Of a stretch of 64,000 nt of DNA, positions 55,010-63,372 are shown piece by piece. The stretch lies in the NCBI GenBank assembly GCA_031546815.1, contig JAVBJV010000010.1:93122-157121 (forward strand), in the 5' to 3' direction. The notes under the pieces were generated by a model. The model did no database searches, had not been told where the DNA came from, and saw only the letters and a program-made list of their open reading frames with translations. The DNA comes from JAVBJV01 sp031546815 (GTDB lineage Bacteria > Pseudomonadota > Alphaproteobacteria > Acetobacterales > Acetobacteraceae). Every line of letters starts with the position of its first letter. The first letter of the stretch is position 1. The position numbers and the translations under genes were made by a program.

Positions 55010-55831
55010 ATGCAGATGCAGGGACGCGTGCTGGTGATTGCCGGGTCTGATTCCGGCGGCGGGGCAGGGATCCAGGCCGACATCAAGGCCATTACCGCGC
55101 TGGGCGGTTTTGCCGCCACGGCCATCACCGCGCTGACGGCGCAGAACACACGCGGCGTGTTCGGTGTGCACCCCACGCCGCTGCCGTTCCTGCGCCAGCA
55201 GATGGACGTGGTGCTGGACGATATCGGCGCCGACGCCATCAAGATCGGCATGCTGGCCGATGCCGACACCATCGATCTGGTGGCCGACGTGCTGGAAGAA
55301 AAAGCGCGCGGCATTCCGCTGGTGCTCGACCCGGTGATGATCGCCAAGGGCGGACATGCGTTGCTGGCGGAATCCGCGCTCGACACGCTGAAACGCCGCA
55401 TGCTGATCCTGGCAACCCTCGTCACCCCCAACATTCCGGAAGCCGAAGCGCTGTCCGGCATGACCATCCACGACACCGACGAGATGCGTCACGCGGCCGA
55501 GATGATGCTCACACTGGGTGCCTCCGCCGTGCTGCTGAAGGGCGGGCATCTCGACACCGATGAAGTAACCGACATCCTCGCCACGCCCGATGGCACGGTG
55601 GCGTTCCAGTCCCCGCGCATCAACACCGTGCACACGCACGGCACGGGCTGCACGCTGGCCAGCGCGATTGCAGCGGGGCTGGCGCAGAAGATGATCCTGA
55701 GCGACGCCGTGCAGCGCGCGCGTGCCTATGTGCAAGCGGCCATTCGCAGCGCTCCCGGATTCGGGCACGGGCATGGGCCGTTGAACCATGCGGTAACGGT
55801 TGATCCGACGCGAATTTCTACCTTCGGATAA
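55010..55831 (+). CDS. thiD: Hydroxymethylpyrimidine (phosphate) kinase
   Basis: 273 residues, ribokinase fold. ThiD phosphorylates HMP and HMP-P for thiamine synthesis. Signatures: VIAGSDSGGGAGIQADIKA, DPVMIAKGGHALL and the anion hole HTHGTGCTLASAIAAGL. It starts 2 bases after glmM and supplies ThiE, whose gene is at 34067-34702. Confidence 0.94.
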   Translation: MQMQGRVLVIAGSDSGGGAGIQADIKAITALGGFAATAITALTAQNTRGVFGVHPTPLPFLRQQMDVVLDDIGADAIKIGMLADADTIDLVADVLEEKARGIPLVLDPVMIAKGGHALLAESALDTLKRRMLILATLVTPNIPEAEALSGMTIHDTDEMRHAAEMMLTLGASAVLLKGGHLDTDEVTDILATPDGTVAFQSPRINTVHTHGTGCTLASAIAAGLAQKMILSDAVQRARAYVQAAIRSAPGFGHGHGPLNHAVTVDPTRISTFG

Positions 55832-55925
55832 TAATCCGCTTGATCGGCGGACGGTCACGGCGTATTCCTTGCAGCGGGTCACGCCCCCCCACCGGGGCGC
55901 TTAGTCTTCTGCAAGGGAGCGCATC

Positions 55926-57104
55926 ATGGCAATCGCCACGAAGCCGGGCACACGCCCGCAAAATCCACATTTTTCATCTGGTCCCTGTGCCAAACGTCCC
56001 GGTTGGACGCTTGAAGCGCTGTCGGGTGCCATTCTGGGCCGCAGCCATCGCGCCGGCCCGCTGAAGGCGCAGCTGGCGGAAGTCATCGACCGTTCGAAGG
56101 CCGTTCTCAACATGCCGGCTGACTGGCGTCTGGGCATCGTTCCCGCGTCCGACACGGGCGCCGTGGAAATGGCGCTGTGGTCGCTGCTGGGCGCGCGCCC
56201 GGTCGACGTTGTTGCGTTCGAATCCTTCGGCGAAACCTGGGCCACCGATATTACCAAGCAGCTCAAGCTGGATGCGCGCGTGCTGAAAGCACCGTATGGC
56301 GAGCTGCCCGATCTGAAGCAGGTCGACTGGCGGCACGATGTCGTCTTCACCTGGAACGGCACCACCAGCGGCGTGCGCGTGCCGAACGGCGACTGGATCG
56401 CCGCCGACCGCGAAGGCCTTGCGATCTGCGACGCCACGTCTGCCGCATTCGCCATGGATCTGGCGTGGGACAAGCTGGATGTCGTCACCTGGTCCTGGCA
56501 GAAAGTGCTGGGCGGTGAAGGTGCGCACGGCATGATCGCGCTGTCGCCGCGCGCCGTGGAACGTCTGCTGACCTACAAGCCCGCCTGGCCGCTGCCGAAG
56601 ATCTTTCGCATGACCAGCGGTGGCAAGCTCAGCGAAGGCATCTTCAAGGGCGAAACCATCAACACACCATCGATGCTGTGCGTTGAAGACGCGCTCGACG
56701 GGCTGCGCTGGGCCGAGAAGACCGGCGGCCTGAAGGCGCTGATCGCGCGTGCCGAGGGCAACCTGAAGACCGTGGCCGCGTGGGAAGCAAAGACGCCGAA
56801 TTACGCGTTCCTCGCCAAGGATCCGGCCGTGCGTTCGTGCACGTCGATCTGCCTATCGATCACCGCGCCGTGGTTCACCGCGCTCGACGCAGATGGGCAG
56901 GCGAAGGCCGCCAAGCAGATTGCCTCGACGCTGGAAAAGGAAGGCGTGGCGCTGGATGTCGGCGGGTATCGCGATGCGCCTCCGGGTCTGCGCGTCTGGG
57001 CTGGTGCAACGGTGGAAGCGGCGGATGTGGCCGCGGTACTGCCGTGGCTCGACTGGGCGGCGGATACGGTGGCTGAATCTTTCAAAACGCAGGCGGCGGA
57101 GTAA
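55926..57104 (+). CDS. serC: Phosphoserine aminotransferase
   Basis: 392 residues, class V aminotransferase. The PLP lysine is in VTWSWQKVLGGEGAHG. The protein begins NPHFSSGPCAKRPGW, typical of the alphaproteobacterial SerC subgroup. It makes phosphoserine from 3-phosphohydroxypyruvate, and serA follows after 5 bases. AAGGGAG precedes the ATG. Confidence 0.95.
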   Translation: MAIATKPGTRPQNPHFSSGPCAKRPGWTLEALSGAILGRSHRAGPLKAQLAEVIDRSKAVLNMPADWRLGIVPASDTGAVEMALWSLLGARPVDVVAFESFGETWATDITKQLKLDARVLKAPYGELPDLKQVDWRHDVVFTWNGTTSGVRVPNGDWIAADREGLAICDATSAAFAMDLAWDKLDVVTWSWQKVLGGEGAHGMIALSPRAVERLLTYKPAWPLPKIFRMTSGGKLSEGIFKGETINTPSMLCVEDALDGLRWAEKTGGLKALIARAEGNLKTVAAWEAKTPNYAFLAKDPAVRSCTSICLSITAPWFTALDADGQAKAAKQIASTLEKEGVALDVGGYRDAPPGLRVWAGATVEAADVAAVLPWLDWAADTVAESFKTQAAE

Positions 57105-57109
57105 TCGCA

Positions 57110-58696
57110 ATGGCCAAAGTTCTTATCTCGGACAAACTGTCTCCGGCGGCTGTGGCGATCTTCAAGGATCGCGGCCTGGATGTGGATGTGAAGACGGGCC
57201 TGACGCCCGCCGAACTGCGCGAGATTATCGGGCAGTACGACGGTCTGGCGATCCGCTCGGCCACCAAGGTGACCAAGGAAGTGCTGGACGTCGCCCCCAA
57301 CCTGAAAGTGGTGGGGCGCGCAGGGATCGGTGTGGATAACGTCGACGTGAAGCACGCCACCGCCAAGGGCGTGGTGGTGATGAATACGCCGCACGGCAAC
57401 GCCATCACCACGGCGGAACACGCGATTGCAATGATGTTCGCGCTCGCCCGCCAGATCCCGGAAGCCAGCACTTCGACCAAGGCCGGGAAGTGGGAAAAGA
57501 ACCGCTTCATGGGCGTGGAACTGACGGGCAAGGTTCTGGGCCTGATCGGTTGCGGCAATATCGGTTCCATCGTGGCGGACCGTGCGGTTGGCCTGAAGAT
57601 GAAGGTCGTCGCGTACGATCCGTTCCTGTCGGAAAAGCGCGCGCTGGAACTGGGCGTCGAGAAGGCCGAACTGGAAGACCTGCTGCGCCGCGCCGACTTC
57701 ATCACGCTGCACACGCCGCTGACCGATTCCACGCGTAACGTGATCTCGGCCAAGGCGATTGCCTCGATGAAAAAAGGCGTGCGCATCGTCAACTGCGCGC
57801 GCGGTGGTCTGGTGGATGAAGCCGCACTGGCCGAGGCGTTGAAGTCCGGCCATGTGGCGGGCGCGGCGCTCGACGTGTTCGAGACGGAACCGGCGAAAGA
57901 ATCGCCGCTGTTCGGGATCGAGAACGTGGTCTGCACGCCGCATCTGGGTGCCTCGACGGCGGAAGCGCAGGAGAATGTGGCGCTTCAGGTCGCCGAACAG
58001 ATGAGCGACTTCCTGATGACCGGCGCGGTGACCAATGCGATCAACATGCCGTCGGTCAGTGCGGAAGATGCTCCGCGTCTGAAGCCATATATGGAACTGT
58101 GCCGCCAGCTGGGTTCGTTCGCGGGGCAGCTGACCATGACGCGCGACGGGGCGATCCGCCGCGTGGCGATCGAATACGAAGGCCATGCTGCGCACGTGAA
58201 CCACAAGCCGCTGACGGCGGCGGTTCTGGCCGGGTTGCTTGGTCCGATGATGGAAGGCGTGAACATGGTCAGCGCGCCGACAGCCGCGCGTGAACATGGG
58301 ATCGAAGTTGCGGAAGTTGTGCATGACCGCACCAGCGAATATCAGACTCTGGTGCGTATCTCGGTGACGACGGACAAGGACACGCGCTGGGTGGCGGGCA
58401 CGTTGTTTGCGGGCAGCAAGCCGCGTCTGGTCGACATCAAGGGCATTCCGGTGGAAGCCGATTTCGCGCGCCATATGCTGTATGTGACCAACCAGGACAA
58501 GCCCGGCTTCATCGGCAAATTCGGCGTGGCGCTGGCGGATGCGGGGCTGAACATCGCGACGTTCCATCTGGGTCGCGCGGCGCAGGGGGGCGACGCGATC
58601 TGCCTGGTCAGCCTGGACGAGCCGGTGCCCGAGGCGGTGCTGGAAACCGTGCGCAAGATGCCGTTGGTAGTGCAGGCAGCGCCGCTGGCATTCTGA
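57110..58696 (+). CDS. serA: D-3-phosphoglycerate dehydrogenase
   Basis: 528 residues, long form with the ASB and C-terminal ACT domains. NAD-binding loop GLIGCGNIGSIVADRA; catalytic His and Glu region near FETEPAKESPLF and CTPHLGASTAEAQENVA. The ACT domain (VTNQDKPGFIGKFGVALADA) implies serine feedback. It catalyses the first step of serine synthesis. Confidence 0.96.
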   Translation: MAKVLISDKLSPAAVAIFKDRGLDVDVKTGLTPAELREIIGQYDGLAIRSATKVTKEVLDVAPNLKVVGRAGIGVDNVDVKHATAKGVVVMNTPHGNAITTAEHAIAMMFALARQIPEASTSTKAGKWEKNRFMGVELTGKVLGLIGCGNIGSIVADRAVGLKMKVVAYDPFLSEKRALELGVEKAELEDLLRRADFITLHTPLTDSTRNVISAKAIASMKKGVRIVNCARGGLVDEAALAEALKSGHVAGAALDVFETEPAKESPLFGIENVVCTPHLGASTAEAQENVALQVAEQMSDFLMTGAVTNAINMPSVSAEDAPRLKPYMELCRQLGSFAGQLTMTRDGAIRRVAIEYEGHAAHVNHKPLTAAVLAGLLGPMMEGVNMVSAPTAAREHGIEVAEVVHDRTSEYQTLVRISVTTDKDTRWVAGTLFAGSKPRLVDIKGIPVEADFARHMLYVTNQDKPGFIGKFGVALADAGLNIATFHLGRAAQGGDAICLVSLDEPVPEAVLETVRKMPLVVQAAPLAF

Positions 58697-58707
58697 GCCT
58701 TCGCGAT

Positions 58708-58743
58708 ACAAAAAACCCGCCGGAGCGATCCGGCGGGTTTTTT
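58708..58743. terminator. Strong rho-independent terminator after serA
   Basis: A near-perfect palindrome: AAAAAACCCGCCGGA, GCGA loop, TCCGGCGGGTTTTTT. It works in both directions and also ends the leftward gene that stops at 58806. Confidence 0.93.
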
Positions 58744-58805
58744 ATGTGAGGTCTTGGTGCAGAATCACCGACGTGCTGTAGTCGAAGGCAGCATTATTTT
58801 TTTTA

Positions 58806-59528
58806 CTATGGGTTAGTCCAGTGCTTGTAGAAGGCTTGAAATTGGCTGCACGCTTTAGGAGTGGTGTCCTCCGAGGGCCAGAGCGTCGCTTGAATAATAA
58901 GATTGAAAGGCTCTTTCTCCTCTTTAAGCATAGCAACGGCCGTTGTTGAGATGATGAAGCCATCGCATTTATTCTCTATGACGGCTTTCGACAGAACCTG
59001 CTGATTGCGCACTACGAAAGCACCGTTGCAATTGTGCAGGAACTCCATTCCGGCATCTCGGTTCTGCGAGGCAAACACGCTGTATGCGGGCGACAAATCA
59101 TCTAGGTTCAACGCAATGATTCTATTTTTGAATGGTTTGAGTTGGTCGCTGGCTTTGTTAATTTGCTTCTCAACGTTTTCAGGAGACCAGATTTTTTTGC
59201 AGGCAATATAGTAATTTCCTGTTTCAAATTCGACCACGATATCCGGTTCCGCAGCTCTGGCTGACAGGCCGTCTCTCTTCAGATCGGCGAGCAAGACAAC
59301 CTCCCAAAGCATATCTTTCCCTTGCGACGGATTTCTGTTGCCAGGCTGCATGACCTTGCGTGCCATGCGTTTCAGCGCCTCCTGAATGTCTGGTTCATCG
59401 GACAGGTAAATGATGGCATCAACCAGTCGGTCTACATGAGCTGCTTCAACAAGCACTTGCGCCTCTGACGTGCACTGCGCAGCCCATTCGCGGCTGAGAG
59501 TATTGGCCTGTTTCAGCAACAACTCCAA
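58806..59528 (-). CDS. Nuclease-fold-like protein, probably 5' truncated
   Basis: 240 residues from a TTG at 59528. Residues 72-112 have a PD-(D/E)xK-like layout: Glu76 in a helix (MLWEVVLLADLKRDG), PD at 95-96 (AEPDIVVEF) and strand YYIACKK with Lys111, but Ala109 stands where the acidic residue is expected. In the same frame, protein-like sequence continues 31 codons upstream to 59621 (VRDIFAKRNIKISGGTS) without any start codon before a TAA, so the 5' end seems lost. More AT-rich than its neighbours; probably acquired. Confidence 0.6.
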   Translation of the reverse strand: MELLLKQANTLSREWAAQCTSEAQVLVEAAHVDRLVDAIIYLSDEPDIQEALKRMARKVMQPGNRNPSQGKDMLWEVVLLADLKRDGLSARAAEPDIVVEFETGNYYIACKKIWSPENVEKQINKASDQLKPFKNRIIALNLDDLSPAYSVFASQNRDAGMEFLHNCNGAFVVRNQQVLSKAVIENKCDGFIISTTAVAMLKEEKEPFNLIIQATLWPSEDTTPKACSQFQAFYKHWTNP

Positions 59529-59819
59529 CGAGGTCCCACCTGAGATCTTTATGTTACGCTTCGCAAAGATATCCCGTACACACTGAGCCTTGGCTGCGGT
59601 TTGCTCATAGGTAGCTAGATATTAATCTGGGCGAAGTTCGGGGCGCTGGCAGTTTTAACTTCAGATGCCTCGTCCATCTTGGTGTCGCTTCATTAGCCTT
59701 CGGGATACATCAATAACTGTTGCAGATCAGCGCATGATATCGATCGTTTTCCTGCACACAACCGCACGTGCAGAAACGCTCTGCTGTTTGCGGCGATATC
59801 ATCGAATGGGGGGAGAGAA

Positions 59820-59895
59820 TGGTGCCCAGAGCCGGGATCGAACCAGCGACACTGCGATTTTCAGTCGCATGCTCTACCAACTGAGCTATCTGGGC
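59820..59895 (-). tRNA. tRNA-Phe (anticodon GAA)
   Basis: 76 nt including an encoded CCA. The acceptor stem GCCCAGA pairs with TCTGGGC; the anticodon loop reads CTGAAAA with GAA; the T arm has GGTTCGATCC. The 198 bases between it and the leftward gene remnant contain no gene that I can support. Confidence 0.97.
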
Positions 59896-59937
59896 ACCGG
59901 GGTAGAGGCGCGCGTATAAGCCACTCGCGCCGGGTGA

Positions 59938-60117
59938 TCAAGCTCCCTTGTCGGGGGAAAGTGCATTTTCTTCGTCTTCATCGCTCTCGACGGCCGCAAC
60001 CCGGTATTCGCCACCGAACCAGCGGCCGAGATCGACGTCGGCGCAGCGTTTGGAACAGAACGGCGTAAAGGCCGGGTCAGCGGGTTTCTTGCAGATCGGG
60101 CAGGGGCGTGGGGTCAT
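59938..60117 (-). CDS. yacG: DNA gyrase inhibitor YacG
   Basis: 59 residues from ATG 60117, which overlaps the rng stop (ATGA); an ATG at 60129 is also possible. The zinc site is CPIC and CSKRC, then VDLGRWFGGEYRV, characteristic of YacG. The tail is acidic. YacG binds GyrB and inhibits supercoiling. Confidence 0.93.
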   Translation of the reverse strand: MTPRPCPICKKPADPAFTPFCSKRCADVDLGRWFGGEYRVAAVESDEDEENALSPDKGA

Positions 60118-61178
60118 TTCAGAGTCCATTGTCCAGGCGCAAGGCCGGGGTCGCTGTCGATGCAGAATACTTTACCAGTTTCGCGCTGGAATGCCGCCAG
60201 CGCGTCCGGGTCAGCGATCAGGGCAGAGGCAATGGCTGCAGACGCGGATATCCCGGTCCGATTCTCGCGCAGTGCCGCCCGCAGCGCGGTCAGACCGGCG
60301 GCGTGTGGGCCGGTGAAGAATTCGTGCAGGGGTGGTTCCACGCGCGGGCGCAGGATCTCGGCCAGACCCAGCGCGGTGAAGCCCAGCAGGCGCGGTTGCA
60401 GCGGGTCGGCGCTCAGCGCCGCACGCAGTGGATCGGCCAGTTCGGCGCGCTGGCGCATCGGCATACCAGCCAGATCGACCACGATGCCGCCCGACAGATT
60501 CCGCGCCCGGATCTGGCGCGCCAGCGTTGGCAGCATGGCGCGGTTGAACGCCAGTTGCGATGTCTGTTTGCCCTGTCGCGCGCCGGTGCCCGCGCCGATA
60601 TCGGTGTCGATGGCGGTCAGCGCCGGGGTCGGGTGGATGCGCAGTGCGCCGCCCTGCGGCAGTGCTACATCGGGGACGAGCAGGGCGGCGAACTCCCCCT
60701 CGAACATTGCGGTGATATCGGGCTTGTGGCGAATGCGTGCGCCCAGCATCGGGGTGAGTTCCGCCATCAGCTCCAGCGACGATGCGGCAATCGGTGCATC
60801 GGGGTGCAAAGCCGCCAGTGTCAGCAGTGCATGTGGTGCAGGCGTTACCAGTCCCGCCGGGCCGTCCGGAGCCGCACCCGCCGCCAGACGTGGGCCTTTG
60901 CCGCCCTGTGCGGCGCGGGTGATGCGCACGGGCAGGATCTCGCCCTCGGTGCGGCCTTTGGCGCCGGCGCTGTCGGGCAGGAAGCCGGATACACCGTCCA
61001 GGTCCACAAACGCCCCCGCCATGGCGGGCACCACCGCGGTGATGCGCGCGCGCCAGATCTCGCCCACGCGATGACGCAGTGCGGGGCGGTGGACGGCAGC
61101 ATCGAGGGGACCGGTATCGTCGCAGGCCAGAATCCGCACCTCGCCCGGCGACGACACCGCGAGGATCTGCACACTCAC
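60114..61178 (-). CDS. rng: Ribonuclease E/G family protein, short form
   Basis: 354 residues from a GTG overlapping the maf stop; the reading frame further upstream is antisense-like and not used. An S1-like region (WRARITAVVPAMAGAFVDLD, GVSGFLPD) precedes the catalytic part with Asp in TAIDTDIGAG and Asp in LSGGIVVDLAGM. It lacks the zinc-link and the C-terminal small domain, like other short alphaproteobacterial RNase G relatives. Confidence 0.88.
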   Translation of the reverse strand: MSVQILAVSSPGEVRILACDDTGPLDAAVHRPALRHRVGEIWRARITAVVPAMAGAFVDLDGVSGFLPDSAGAKGRTEGEILPVRITRAAQGGKGPRLAAGAAPDGPAGLVTPAPHALLTLAALHPDAPIAASSLELMAELTPMLGARIRHKPDITAMFEGEFAALLVPDVALPQGGALRIHPTPALTAIDTDIGAGTGARQGKQTSQLAFNRAMLPTLARQIRARNLSGGIVVDLAGMPMRQRAELADPLRAALSADPLQPRLLGFTALGLAEILRPRVEPPLHEFFTGPHAAGLTALRAALRENRTGISASAAIASALIADPDALAAFQRETGKVFCIDSDPGLAPGQWTLK

Positions 61179-61753
61179 GGCAGAGGATACCCAAGCCCGC
61201 GCAGGCATTGTGCGGTCTCGAACAGTGGCAGGCCCACCACGTTGGAATGGCTGCCGGACAGGAAGCGGGTAAAGGCGGCCGCGCGGCCCTGAATGGCGTA
61301 TCCGCCTGCCTTGCCCTGCCATTCGCCGCTGGCGATGAAGGCGTCGGTCTGCTGCGGGTTCAGGCGCGAAAAGGCGACCACACTGCTGACGCAGCGTTCG
61401 GCCATGCGTCCACCGGGGGCGATGACGGCAAGGCCCGTGTGCACGCTGTGCCGCTGCCCGGACAGCATGGCCAGCATGCGCCGCGCATCGGCTTCGGATT
61501 CAGGTTTACCCAGAATACGCCGGCCAACCCCCACCACCGTATCCGCCGCCAGCACGAAGGCGTCGGGGTGCAGCGCGGCCACCGCCAGCGCCTTGGCATG
61601 CGCCAGACGCGCCGCCAGTTGGCGCGGGGTTTCGGTTTTCGTGGGGGTTTCGTCGATCTCTGCGGGCACGACGGCATCTGGCGTGATGTCAATCTGGGCA
61701 AGCAGGTCCAGCCGACGCGGTGACGCGGACGCCAGAACCAGTCGTGCCGTCAC
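61175..61753 (-). CDS. maf: Maf-like nucleotide pyrophosphatase
   Basis: 192 residues. Maf proteins hydrolyse non-canonical or bulk nucleotides. Signature LVLASASPRRLDLL, the conserved VLAADTVV with Asp, and GEWQGKAGGYAIQGRAA. It lies 4 bases after infA and overlaps rng by 4 bases. Confidence 0.94.
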   Translation of the reverse strand: MTARLVLASASPRRLDLLAQIDITPDAVVPAEIDETPTKTETPRQLAARLAHAKALAVAALHPDAFVLAADTVVGVGRRILGKPESEADARRMLAMLSGQRHSVHTGLAVIAPGGRMAERCVSSVVAFSRLNPQQTDAFIASGEWQGKAGGYAIQGRAAAFTRFLSGSHSNVVGLPLFETAQCLRGLGYPLP

Positions 61754-61757
61754 GGGA

Positions 61758-61976
61758 TTACTTGAAGCGGAACGTGATCCGACCCTTGGTCAGATCGTAC
61801 GGAGTCATCTCGACATTCACACGGTCGCCCGCGAGCACGCGAATACGGTTCTTGCGCATCTTGCCGCTGGTATGCGCCAGGATCTGATGGTCGTTATCCA
61901 GCTTCACGCGGAACATGGCATTGGGGAGCAATTCCACAACTGTTCCCGAAAACTCGATCATGTCTTCTTTAGACAT
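61758..61976 (-). CDS. infA: Translation initiation factor IF-1
   Basis: 72 residues, S1-type OB fold. It starts MSKEDMIEFSGTVVELLPN and includes HTSGKMRKNRIRVLAGDRV. IF-1 occupies the ribosomal A site during initiation. The gene heads the infA-maf-rng-yacG run. Confidence 0.97.
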   Translation of the reverse strand: MSKEDMIEFSGTVVELLPNAMFRVKLDNDHQILAHTSGKMRKNRIRVLAGDRVNVEMTPYDLTKGRITFRFK

Positions 61977-61996
61977 CCCGCCTCTTTCATAACGCG

Positions 61997-62016
61997 ACCA
62001 GCCCCGCAGGGCTGGT
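61997..62016 (-). terminator. Hairpin between hisD and infA
   Basis: ACCAGCCC pairs with GGGCTGGT around CGCA. No T-run follows on the minus strand, so it may be a weak terminator for hisD or part of the infA leader. Confidence 0.35.
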
Positions 62017-62088
62017 GGTAAGGGTCGTCGGCGCGGAACATGATGCCCGAACCGGCTGCGGTCAAGGATTCCCGCCGAAATAAGTCAC

Positions 62089-63372
62089 TTATAACCGCTG
62101 GGCGATGCTTTCCGCATGCGCCTGTAACCCTTCCGCACGGGCGAGCGTCACCGCAGCCCCCCCCAGAGCCGCCAGCGAGGCCGGGGTGGCGGAAATCCAG
62201 GTGGTGCGTTTCAGGAAGTCGAAGATCGACAGTCCCGAGGCAAACCGCGCCGTCCGCCCGGTGGGCAGCACGTGGTTCGGCCCGGCGATGTAATCGCCCA
62301 GCGCTTCCGGGCAGAACCGGCCCAGGAACGCCGCGCCCGCGTGGCGGATACGGCCGAACAGCGCCTTGGGGTCGGCCACCATGATCTGCAGATGTTCGGG
62401 GGCCAGATGGTCGGTCAGGCGGGCGGCTTCGTCCCAGTCACGGACCAGAATCACCGCGCCGTTGTCGCGCCACGAGGCACCGGCAATGGCGGCGCGGTCC
62501 AGCGTGGGGATCAGGCGGGCGACTTCCGTAGTCACCTTGTCGGCGAAGGCGGCGTCGGTGGTGATCAGGATGGATTGTGCGGCTTCGTCGTGCTCGGCCT
62601 GTGCCAGCAGGTCCATGGCGACGTGCGCCGGATTGTTGTCGGCATCGGCCAGCACCACCACCTCGGACGGGCCGGCGATGGAGTCGATACCCACCTTGCC
62701 AAACACCTGCCGCTTCGCCTCGGCCACATAGGCATTGCCGGGGCCGACGATCTTGTCGACCGGTGCCACTGTCGCGGTGCCATAGGCCAGCGCCGCCACG
62801 GCCTGCGCGCCGCCAATGCGGAATACTTCCGTCACGCCCGCGCGTTTGGCGGCGGCGAGGACCAGCGGGTTCAGCACGTTATCGGGCGTTGGCACGCACA
62901 TGGCGATGCGCGCCACACCCGCCACACGTGCCGGAATGGCGTTCATCAACACCGAGGACGGATAGGCGGCTTTCCCGCCCGGCACATACAGACCCACCGC
63001 ATCCACCGCGTTCCAGCGCATGCCGAGTTCGGTCTGCGTGGCGTCGGTGATCTGGATGTCCTGCGGCAGCTGCGCCTTGTGGAAGGCCTCGATCCGCGTG
63101 GCCGCCAGATCAAGCGCGGCGTGCATATCCGCCGAAACCGAAGCCGAGGCGCGGTCGATCTCGTCCTCGGTGATGCGGATTTTGTCTGGCGTCAGCGTGA
63201 AGCGGTCGAAATGGGTGGTGATGCGGCACAGCGCGTCGTCGCCATGTTTGCGGATGTCGGCGATGATGGCGGAGACCGCATCGTCCACCTGCGCCGTGGT
63301 ATCGCGCGCGCTGTCGAGCAAGGCGGTGAAATCAGCTGCGAATGTGGCGTCCGTCGTGTTCAGTCGTTTCAT
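62089..63372 (-). CDS. hisD: Histidinol dehydrogenase
   Basis: 427 residues from ATG 63372, overlapping the hisG stop by 4 bases. It catalyses the last two oxidations to histidine. Motifs: GLYVPGGKAAYPSSVLMNAI, DKIVGPGNAYVAEAK, IAGPSEVVVLAD and the zinc-site Glu/His in APEHLQIM with YIAGPNHVLPT. A longer in-frame upstream reading is the antisense-free shadow of hisG. Confidence 0.96.
   Translation of the reverse strand: MKRLNTTDATFAADFTALLDSARDTTAQVDDAVSAIIADIRKHGDDALCRITTHFDRFTLTPDKIRITEDEIDRASASVSADMHAALDLAATRIEAFHKAQLPQDIQITDATQTELGMRWNAVDAVGLYVPGGKAAYPSSVLMNAIPARVAGVARIAMCVPTPDNVLNPLVLAAAKRAGVTEVFRIGGAQAVAALAYGTATVAPVDKIVGPGNAYVAEAKRQVFGKVGIDSIAGPSEVVVLADADNNPAHVAMDLLAQAEHDEAAQSILITTDAAFADKVTTEVARLIPTLDRAAIAGASWRDNGAVILVRDWDEAARLTDHLAPEHLQIMVADPKALFGRIRHAGAAFLGRFCPEALGDYIAGPNHVLPTGRTARFASGLSIFDFLKRTTWISATPASLAALGGAAVTLARAEGLQAHAESIAQRL

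Noticed and set aside
59622..59895. An integration site at tRNA-Phe with a duplicated 3' end marking an island.
   Set aside because: I could not find a second copy of the tRNA 3' end on the serA side, and no integrase is present.
59665..59919. A rightward 84-residue frame across the tRNA.
   Set aside because: It overlaps tRNA-Phe and has no ribosome site or similarity.
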